Below are positions 15,946 to 23,400 of a DNA stretch of 45,682 nt, one piece after another. The notes below the pieces were generated by a model. The model was not told the origin of the DNA. It worked only from the letters and a program-made list of their open reading frames with translations, and made no database searches. The DNA is taken from assembly GCA_026397725.1 (NCBI GenBank), contig JAPLUI010000203.1, forward strand, positions 1 to 45,682, in the 5' to 3' direction. Every line of letters begins with the position of its first letter. The first letter of the stretch is position 1. A program made the position numbers and the translations under genes. The stretch comes from Verrucomicrobiota bacterium (lineage in GTDB: Bacteria; Verrucomicrobiota; Verrucomicrobiia; Verrucomicrobiales; Akkermansiaceae).

Positions 15946-17925
15946 TCATTGGCGGGTGCCGGGCTGGTCGGGCTCTTGCGCGGGCCGGTAGAACTCGGCC
16001 ATCTTGGCGACGAACTCGTCGATGAAGACCTGCATCAGGGCCAGCGAGTTCTTGATCCGGCCGTTGAGGTAGCTGTAAATGAACAGCGCCGGGATCGCGA
16101 CGACGAGCCCGACGACCGTGGCGAGCAACGCCGAGGCGATGCCCGGTGCGATCGAGTTGACATTGACCTCGCCGGAACGGGCGATGATGGCAAAGGTGAT
16201 CATGACGCCGACGACGGTTCCCAACAGCCCGATGTAAGGTCCGCCGGCAATGCTGATGGTGAGATAAATGAGGCCGTCGGAGAGCCGGTGGCTTTCATGC
16301 ACCAGCCCGGCATCAAGGCTGGCGCGGATCGCCTGGATGGAGCGGCCCGAGAGTCCCTGGACGCGGTTGTTGTCCCTGTCGAGCCGGTGCCGGATTTCCT
16401 CCGAGCCTATCTGATAGATATGGAACAGCGGGGATTTCTCGAGGCGGGACTGCTCGGACGGATCGCCGCGGCCGCCGAGGCTGCCGACGGTGGAATCGTC
16501 CTCCGGATTGAGCGCGGTGAGGTCGGTCGAGAGCGATTTCCACTGCCTGAGGAATACCCTGGTGCCGCGGTCGATGGAACTCAGATAGATGTACTTGCGG
16601 ATGGCGACGCTCCAGCCGATGACAATCATGATGGCGCAGATGCCGACGGCGATCCAGCCGTCGAACATCATGTTGCCGGCGATGTCCTTGAACAGGGACA
16701 GGTGCTCCATGAATTTGCTTTGCGCCTTGGCGGCGGCGCCTTCCACCGGACCTAACGAGAGGGTGCGCTGGGCGGCCTCGCTGCTGCCTTGGTTGACGGC
16801 GGTGAGTTTGATCCAAGCGGCGGAGCGGGCGACCCGCGAGATGGAAAACTCGTCGAGTTCACCGGTGAAGGCGCTGGTCCCGGTGGCGGCGAGTCCGCCA
16901 AGGATGAGCGGAGTGCTGACTGCGGGGAGGCCGCCACTGAGGTTGGCGTAGGGCGTGCCGTTGAGGAACAAGCGGAGGCTTTTCCCGTCGGCGACCAGCG
17001 CGAGGTGACTCCAGACTCCGGCGGCCACCGGGGTGCCGGTCTGGCTGCGGACGGGGCCGCCTGCGGCGGACACTTCAACGACGGGGACTCCTTGATCCAG
17101 CATCAAGCGGAACGCGGACCTGCCATCGGTGCGGCTGGCGATGACGGCGTCGGCCTGCAACGCGGCGGGCTTGATCCAAACGGTTAGCGTGAGCGACTGA
17201 TCCTGCTGCCATTCGAGCGTGGTGGAGTTGGGGATGCTGATAGGGGCGGTTCTCGACAGCCTCAACCCGCTGCCGATGAGCGAGCCCTCGGCGGTCAGGC
17301 CGACGGTTTCCGCATGGTTGCCGTTGCCGGTGGCATCGCTCGGGGCGGTGCCGCGACCGGCGAAGTGATAGACGAGCGCGGTGTCGGCATCATAGGCGTC
17401 GGCGGGCTTGGAGGCCGCAGGCATGGCGGGGTCCGGATTGCCAAAATAGACATGGAGGGTTTCCTTGGCAGCGGCTTTCACCTCGGGCAGCTTGACCCAG
17501 ACGAAGGCCTCGCGGAGGATGCTGTCATAACTCTCGAGCTGATGCGGCAGCACCGTCTTGTCGTCGGCTGCGACAAAGCGCAGGTCACTGCCGTCGTCGC
17601 GGGCACTGGCAAACTCGAAGTTGCCCTCGAAGAGCCGGACCAACACGGTCACGCTGCCCGGTGCCTCGCTCAGGGCGGCGGCCCCGGAGTCGAGGGTGAG
17701 CGGCTGGCGCTGCGCCCAGGCGGGATTCCACCAGGTGCCTGCCGCCTGCACCCGGCCGACCAGGGCGCAGGCGAGACACAGGCTCAGCCAGCCCGGCGCG
17801 GACCGGCAAATGGTCGTGGTTTGGGCAACCCAATGAGGCCAGGCCGGGCGTGAGATCCATCCGCTTCTAACGGGGACCGGGGGGCTGAGGCGGCCAAGGA
17901 TTGATAGGGGTGGGCGTTTCGGCAT
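15946..17925 (-). CDS. DUF2341-LamG-MotA/TolQ/ExbB fusion protein
   Basis: The product has 659 residues and differs from a normal ExbB (about 240 residues) by a large periplasmic front half. A signal or anchor segment at about 42-62 (APGWLSLCLACALVG) is followed by a DUF2341-like domain at about 65-175 (WWNPAWAQRQPLTLDSG ... HVYFGNPDP). Next comes a LamG/concanavalin-like domain at about 178-378 (LTVWIKPAALQADAVIASR, AGVWSHLALVADG, GELDEFSISRVARS). The ExbB core follows, with a TM at about 415-448 and the paired TMs at about 545-625 (GGPYIGLLGTVVGVMITF, LLATVVGLVVAIPALFIYSY). This order places the lectin-like domain in the periplasm. The ATG at 17925 is chosen because it follows the tpsB stop by 25 bases; a GTG further in (VRSGW) is possible. 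It forms the proton channel with the ExbD encoded next. Confidence 0.85.
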   Translation of the reverse strand: MPKRPPLSILGRLSPPVPVRSGWISRPAWPHWVAQTTTICRSAPGWLSLCLACALVGRVQAAGTWWNPAWAQRQPLTLDSGAAALSEAPGSVTVLVRLFEGNFEFASARDDGSDLRFVAADDKTVLPHQLESYDSILREAFVWVKLPEVKAAAKETLHVYFGNPDPAMPAASKPADAYDADTALVYHFAGRGTAPSDATGNGNHAETVGLTAEGSLIGSGLRLSRTAPISIPNSTTLEWQQDQSLTLTVWIKPAALQADAVIASRTDGRSAFRLMLDQGVPVVEVSAAGGPVRSQTGTPVAAGVWSHLALVADGKSLRLFLNGTPYANLSGGLPAVSTPLILGGLAATGTSAFTGELDEFSISRVARSAAWIKLTAVNQGSSEAAQRTLSLGPVEGAAAKAQSKFMEHLSLFKDIAGNMMFDGWIAVGICAIMIVIGWSVAIRKYIYLSSIDRGTRVFLRQWKSLSTDLTALNPEDDSTVGSLGGRGDPSEQSRLEKSPLFHIYQIGSEEIRHRLDRDNNRVQGLSGRSIQAIRASLDAGLVHESHRLSDGLIYLTISIAGGPYIGLLGTVVGVMITFAIIARSGEVNVNSIAPGIASALLATVVGLVVAIPALFIYSYLNGRIKNSLALMQVFIDEFVAKMAEFYRPAQEPDQPGTRQ

Positions 17926-17950
17926 GGGGGAGAGGGGCCGGCGATGTTGG

Positions 17951-19555
17951 TTAGAAATCGACCCAGCCGCGGAACGTGACCCGGAGGTCACCCGCGCTGG
18001 CGTCGGTTTGGTCGATGAGTGGCATGGCGATATCGAGCGAGCCGTTGAAGTGGTTCCTGAGCTTGAAGCGCGTGCCGGTGCCGACGCTGGCAAAGCCGAA
18101 GCTCCGTTGTTGGGCTGGCAGCGCCTCATGGATATCCACCACCCCGGCATCGGCGAACAGGTGGAACCGCCATTCGTCCGCGCGGCTCCCGGTCTTGACC
18201 GGCGTGCCGATGAGCGACGGGCTGCGAAACTCGACGGTTCCGAAAATCCCGTTGTCACCCAGCGCGGTGGCCTCGAGGTAGCCGCGTGCCGTGCCCAGCC
18301 CGCCGCCGGCGAACTGCTCGCCGTTGACCAGGGGCTGGCTGACGAGCTGGCCCTGGAGTTTCCCGAACACCTGCGACCCGCCCTTGAGGTCGTGGGTGTG
18401 GGCGACGTCACCGCGCAGGAAGACATAACTGCCGTCCGCGTGGTATCGCTTGTTAGAATAATCCAGCTCGGTGCTGCCGAGGCCGCGCAAGTGGAAATTG
18501 AGCGAGCTGTTGAACTCGGTGAAGCTGTGGTCCCCCAGCCAGGTGGCGCCATAGTTGGCGCTGAGCGGGTAGTACTTGATGGGCGAGGCAATCGTGTCAT
18601 TGCCGATCACGATGTTTTCCTCGAAATGTTTGGCGTCGAGGCCGAGGCTGAGATTCTGATAGAACCGCGGCGTTGACGGCAGGTCGCAGAGCACGCGCAG
18701 GCCGAGGATTTCACCGCGTCCGCCGACCGCCGCGCCGCCGAGGGTGGAGATGTCGCTGTTCTGCTTGGTCCCTTGGAGCATCAGGCTCAGGCGCTCCGCA
18801 ACCCGGGCCAGGTAGTAACCCGAGAACACCAAGGCGTCGTCCGGGTTTTCCGGGGCGACCTGGAAACTCAATCCCGCAGTGTGCCCGAGCTGGAACAGGT
18901 TGGCATAACTCAGCCCGCCGTTGAGCCGCAGCGATGTTGTGTTAGAGCTGGCGCGGTTGTTCAGTTCGAGCGAGCCGTGCAAGGGCAGCTTGTCCTCGAC
19001 GTTGAGGTCGATGTCCACGGTTCCCGGCTCGGCGCCGGGGCGCAGCACCGGCGTCACCCTGCGGTCCGCCAGCCGGTTGAGCCCGACGATGTCCTGGGTC
19101 ACCCGGTTCAGGTCCGGGACCGTGCCTTCCGCCAGCGAAGGCACCTCACGCTTGATCCCGCTCGGCAGGAAGAAGCGCGCGCCCTTGACCCGCAGGCGCC
19201 CCACCTTGCCCTCGACCACCTCCAGGCGGATCACTCCCCGCCGCGGATCCTGTTGCGGCACCAGCACCGACACGGTCTGGAACCCCTTGTCATGATAGAC
19301 CTTTTCCAGCGCCACCCGTGCCTGCTCCACATCCTCCGGCGTCCGGCCCGGCCCGAGGAATGGATAGACCGCAGCCTCGACCTCCAGGTTTTTCAAGCGC
19401 CGCGCTCCTTCCACCCGGTATTCGCGGAGGTAAAAACTGGTGATTTCCTGCCCAGGGAGGCACTGACCGGAAATCCCGAGGCACAGGCACGCAAGACCCA
19501 CTCGCGCAGCCATCAACTGCGACACGGAAACGGAAGACCAGCAAGAATAGCTCAT
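17951..19555 (-). CDS. two-partner-secretion outer-membrane transporter (TpsB; ShlB/FhaC/HecB family)
   Basis: The product has 534 residues. After a signal peptide (MAARVGLACLCLGISG region) there is a ShlB-type POTRA segment at about 40-115 (YRVEGARRLKNLEVEAAVYPFLGPG, then VLVPQQDPRRGVIRLEVVEG) and a second POTRA-like part reaching to about 180 (DIDLNVEDKLPLHGSLELNNR). The remainder is a 16-stranded barrel containing TARGYLE near residue 421, the counterpart of the conserved VRGY motif on the L6 plug loop, and it ends in WVDF with a terminal Phe. It would recognise the TPS domain of the exoprotein and thread it through the outer membrane. It is the first gene of the seven-gene operon. ATG 19555 is used here; ATG 19513 gives a more compact signal peptide and is equally possible. 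Confidence 0.9.
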   Translation of the reverse strand: MSYSCWSSVSVSQLMAARVGLACLCLGISGQCLPGQEITSFYLREYRVEGARRLKNLEVEAAVYPFLGPGRTPEDVEQARVALEKVYHDKGFQTVSVLVPQQDPRRGVIRLEVVEGKVGRLRVKGARFFLPSGIKREVPSLAEGTVPDLNRVTQDIVGLNRLADRRVTPVLRPGAEPGTVDIDLNVEDKLPLHGSLELNNRASSNTTSLRLNGGLSYANLFQLGHTAGLSFQVAPENPDDALVFSGYYLARVAERLSLMLQGTKQNSDISTLGGAAVGGRGEILGLRVLCDLPSTPRFYQNLSLGLDAKHFEENIVIGNDTIASPIKYYPLSANYGATWLGDHSFTEFNSSLNFHLRGLGSTELDYSNKRYHADGSYVFLRGDVAHTHDLKGGSQVFGKLQGQLVSQPLVNGEQFAGGGLGTARGYLEATALGDNGIFGTVEFRSPSLIGTPVKTGSRADEWRFHLFADAGVVDIHEALPAQQRSFGFASVGTGTRFKLRNHFNGSLDIAMPLIDQTDASAGDLRVTFRGWVDF

Positions 19556-19621
19556 GAGTGAAGCCCGACTCTCGGGCACGCCGCAGCATCCTGCCGCCGC
19601 TCCCCTCCCCACAAGGGCGTG

Positions 19622-19643
19622 AATGTGACTATGCTGTCACATT
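19622..19643. promoter_or_regulatory. inverted repeat upstream of the tpsB operon (operator-like)
   Basis: AATGTGAC-N6-GTCACATT is a perfect eight-base inverted repeat lying 67-88 bases upstream of the tpsB ATG and in the gap after the HicB-like gene. It recalls a CRP/FNR-family site (TGTGA...TCACA), but the spacing between TGTGA and TCACA is eight rather than six bases. No convincing -35/-10 pair was identified next to it. It is the best candidate operator for the 19-kb operon. Confidence 0.55.
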
Positions 19644-19709
19644 GCCGCTCCTTGGAATTTGCGTCCGACTCCACCGTCACCGGCGGTGGCTGTCGCCACA
19701 TGCGGCATG

Positions 19710-19937
19710 TCAGGCGACTTCCACAGTTGCGAGGATCGCCTCGGATTGGGTGGTGATGGATTCGCCGTGGGCACGTCTTTCCTCATTCCACAGCTTCACC
19801 AGGTCGCGGGCGGCCTCCAAGGCTCCCTCGATGCCAAGTCCATGCGTCGTCAGGCCCAGGGATGGCACCTGGGCGTAGTAATAGCCCGGCATTCCTTCCT
19901 CGGCGGGCAGGCGTTCCAGCATTACGGCGTATCGCAT
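19710..19937 (-). CDS. solitary HicB-like protein
   Basis: The product has 75 residues from ATG 19937 (MRYAVMLERLPAEE). The fold pattern is that of the HicB partial RNase-H-like domain: two beta strands (YAVMLERL and GYYYAQVPSLGLTTHG) with the typical hairpin, then a helix (GIEGALEAARDLVKLWNEER). HicB proteins are usually antitoxins to a small HicA dsRNA-binding toxin, but no HicA-sized partner is visible on either side. There is also no obvious C-terminal DNA-binding domain. It may be an orphan antitoxin or a HicB-fold protein with another role. A frame extension to a TTG at 19955 exists but ATG is preferred. Confidence 0.6.
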   Translation of the reverse strand: MRYAVMLERLPAEEGMPGYYYAQVPSLGLTTHGLGIEGALEAARDLVKLWNEERRAHGESITTQSEAILATVEVA

Positions 19938-20095
19938 GGGGGCAATTTGATCCAAGAACCGGGGATGGTCTAGGTTTCATTCATGGCTTGGCGCTTGCCA
20001 AGCGCCGCCACGGCTCTTGGGCCAGCCGCCGACCATCCGGCCACACTGATTTCACCAGCACGATGGGCGCATCAGATCCGGGCGGTTTCATTTTT

Positions 20096-20124
20096 GAAAA
20101 GAAAAATCGACCGCCTGCGGCGGT
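20096..20124 (-). terminator. intrinsic terminator reading from the 20.4-26.0 kb gene
   Basis: On the minus strand ACCGCC-GCA-GGCGGT is followed directly by CGATTTTTCTTTTC. This gives a GC-rich hairpin plus T-run, a good Rho-independent terminator about 320 bases beyond the stop of the LamG/beta-strand-repeat gene. Confidence 0.65.
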
Positions 20125-20127
20125 GGT

Positions 20128-20219
20128 TTGTAGCGGCGCTCTGTGAGCGCCGATGCCCATGAGATGAAGAAGCTCCTTGGCAACACAATAGCATCGACGG
20201 TCATAGACCGCCGCTACAA
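20128..20219. repeat. long imperfect palindrome (REP-like) between genes
   Basis: The arms 20128-20155 (beginning TTGTAGCGGCGCTC) and 20192-20219 (ending GACCGCCGCTACAA) are imperfect reverse complements over about 28 bases, and each arm contains its own small palindrome (GGCGCTCTGTGAGCGCC and ACGGTCATAGACCG). The intervening 36 bases are unremarkable. Apart from this element and the adjacent terminator, the gap 19938-20443 contains no supported gene; a frame of 132 codons across it only translates the repeats. Confidence 0.65.
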
Positions 20220-20443
20220 TCCCAAAGGACAAAGGGATAAAGAATCGTAAATACCGTCGTCTCAGGCCCCTTTCCATCACTCGCCGTTCCAGCCGGTTGC
20301 CGGTAGTTCGATCCAACGGAGCCACCCTCGCCCTGCCCCAGCCGGACCGTTCGGAGCACGGTCCCTGCCTGTGAATCAACCTGACGAAGGGAATGCCTTG
20401 GGGGGCCAGGTAAACCGGACTGAGTGGGATGCCCGCGACTCCG

Positions 20444-23400
20444 CTACTGCGGCGTGACTTTGGCGCGGAGGAAACCGGTGCCGGCCAGACCGTTAGACCC
20501 GGCCAGGATGAAGCTGGCGTATTGGTAGTGAGCGGGATCGCCGAGGGCAGGCAAGCCGGGATTGATCACGACTACGGGGATGACCGTCGCTGACGACCAG
20601 TCTGACAGATCGGAGCTGCCTTCGATAGTATAACTGATGCCGTTGGCCGGAAGCGACACCGCCGGGCCGCCGGCGGGGTTGGAGAACGCCGTACCCGCCC
20701 GCACCGCGATGGTGAGAATCAGTTCCCGGTTGCCGGCGCCGTCGGCGGTTAGAACAAAGATCCTGCCGGGGTCCGCTCCGCTCAGCGGGTTGCCATGGAA
20801 GGCAAACTCGGTGAGGTTGCTGGCGCCGTCGAGGTCCGGATCGCCGCCAGGGGTGGCATCGGCAGCCGGATTGACCGCAGTGATGTTCGTCTTGGCCCAG
20901 GCGGTGAAAGGGTCAAGGGAGATGGTGACGAACTTGCCGCCGGTTTGCTCGCCGCTGAAGTTGGAACCGCCGCTGGCCGCGTCGTAGTCGATGACCCACT
21001 TTTGGGAATTGAAGGAGAACGTGGCACCGTCAACCAGGATGCTGCCGCCGTATTGGAAGAACCCGCCGTTCCAGGTGCCGGTGTAGTTGACCAGCGAGAA
21101 GCGGGTGTCGGCGGGGAAGGTGCCAGCCGCCAGATTGGTTAGGTTCAGGGTGACTGCGCTGTTCATGCTTAGGTCGCCGGTGACCTTCTGGAAGTCGGCC
21201 CCGACGGCAGGCGCCACGCTTGAATCGAGTTGGCATGCGAAGGTCGAAGTACCGCTGAAGGTCAAGGCTCCGGACGACAGGCTCTCGATGATGGAGCCTC
21301 CCGGCGAGAGGACTCCGGTCACGTTGACCGCACCGGTGATCAGGCCGGTGCCACCCAAGGAAGCGCCAGCGGCGACGTTGACCGCGCCGCTGCCCGCGAG
21401 TGAACCGTTGACCAACAACTGGCCGGTGCTCACGGTGGTCGTGCCGCCATAGCTGTTGGGGTTGTTCAGAGTCAGGGTGCCGGTGCCGGTCTTGATGATC
21501 GAACCGCCGGTGGGGGAGGAAATCACGCCGGTGAATGCCGCCGGGCTGGTGTGGTCGTTGCCGATGGTCAGGACCGCCGTTCCGAGAGTCACGTTGCCGG
21601 CCCCGGTCAATGAGCCGAGCGAGTTGTTAAAGCCGGCCAGGGCCAAGGTCGTGCCGCTCGCGATCGAATACGCCGAGTTGGGCGAGCAGGCGGTGGTCGA
21701 GCCAGCCTGCAGGGTGCCGCTGTTGACTGTGGTCGCACCGCTATAGGTGTTAGCACCGGCAATCGTCCAGACCCCGCCACCGCTGGTTAGGGCGATGGCC
21801 ACCTTGGCGGCACCCGCGCCATCCACGATATTGCCGCTGAATGTCTTGTTAGTGCCGACTTTGAACAGGGCGGTGCCCGTGGTGGCCGCCACGCTGTTGG
21901 TGATCGTGCCGCTGCCGTCAATGACCGGCGCACTGTGGTTTTGGTCGGCGCTTGGAGTCTGCCCGTTCAGGTTATAAGTGCCGCCCGACATATGGAAAGT
22001 GCCGCCATCATAGAAGATCAGTCCGACCTGGGTGTTGCCGAGCTTGAGGGTGGCCCCGGTTTTCACATCGCTGATCGTGTTGGTGGTGGACCAGTTGACC
22101 GGGTTGTTGCTGGTTCCATTCAGGATGACAGTGCCGGCGTCCACTTGGAGCCCACCGGCATCCTGGAAGTTGTTCGCCAGAATCACGGTGCCGGCCCCGC
22201 CCTTGATCATCCCGTTATAGTTGCCGTGGGTACGGGTGACGGTGAGGGTGCCGGTCGCATGGGTTGCGTTGACCAGATAACTCGAACCGCCGGAGGCACT
22301 CAGGTTATAGGTGCCGGCGGTACCGCTGCCGGTGAACTCCAGCGTTCCGTCACCGAGGCTAACACTGCCGGCAGGCAGGCTGCCGGCACTGCCAAAACTC
22401 AAGGTGCCGCCGTTGATGGTCGTGGTGCCGGTGTAGGTGTTGGCACTGGACAGGGTCAGCGTGCCGCTGTTGCTCTTGGTCAGGGTGGCAGCTCCGGTGA
22501 GGCCGCCGCTGCCGGTTAGAATGTAATGCTTGGTCGCGTTGACGGTCACGCTTGACGGTGCCACGGTGGCGTTCAGCGTGATCGTGATGGGCGACGCGCC
22601 GCTGGCGGTATCGTCCAGCAACACGATGTCGCCGTCCACATACTTGACGGTTGTGCCGCCCGCATTTTTCCAGTTGGCCGTGGTATTGATATCCCACAGC
22701 CCGTCCCCAACGCGCCAGTAGGCGGTGGACGGGGGCGGCGGGATCTCCACATAATAGGCCTCGAATTCGGCGACCCCGGGGGTGCCGCCGGTGGTCGAAG
22801 TGATGAACAAGCGCATCTTCGTCGTGGTGCGGCTGACGATCGGCGCGATGAAGTTGGCGCCCATGGTGCGGCCGTTGAAACAGCCCACCCAAGCGGAGGA
22901 CGCGCTATCCCAGGCTTGGATGGTATAGCGGTTGATCGAGGAGGCCGGATCTTCCCGCAGCCGGAGTTCATTCACGGCGGTCGGGCTGGCGAAATCGAGT
23001 TGCAGCCACTCGTTGCTTGCCGCCGACGGGCGCCAGAGGGTCGCCGGGTTGCCGTCCTTGGCCTTGGTGGCCTCGAAGCCGGGCTGCTGCGATGACGCCG
23101 AACTGGTGGCTGCCAGCGCGACATTCGTCCCGGTGGCGGCGTCGCTGAGGTTTCTGGTCAGGCAATTGGTGAAGGTCATGCCGGTGTTGTTGTTGCACCG
23201 GCTTTCGTTGGTGCTCAGATAGAACCGGGAGCTGACGAATTCCGCCACGTTGGTCCCGGCGGGCGTGTTGAAGATTTCCACTTTCGGGTACTGGCCGTAG
23301 GGACAGGTCGCGGCCTTGCCGTTCCAGACGCAGTTGGTGAACCGATTGCCGACGTTGCTCGGGCTGGCGGCGCTGCCCTGATAGAGCATGAAGCACGGAC

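Noticed and set aside
19622..19643. Inverted repeat as a terminator of the HicB-like gene
   Set aside because: The arms are AT-balanced and not followed by a T-run on the minus strand; position before the operon fits an operator better.
19981..20379. Minus-strand frame of 132 codons downstream of the HicB-like gene's 5' side
   Set aside because: It runs through the palindromic repeat and the terminator hairpin and translates repeat sequence; no start context or protein motif.
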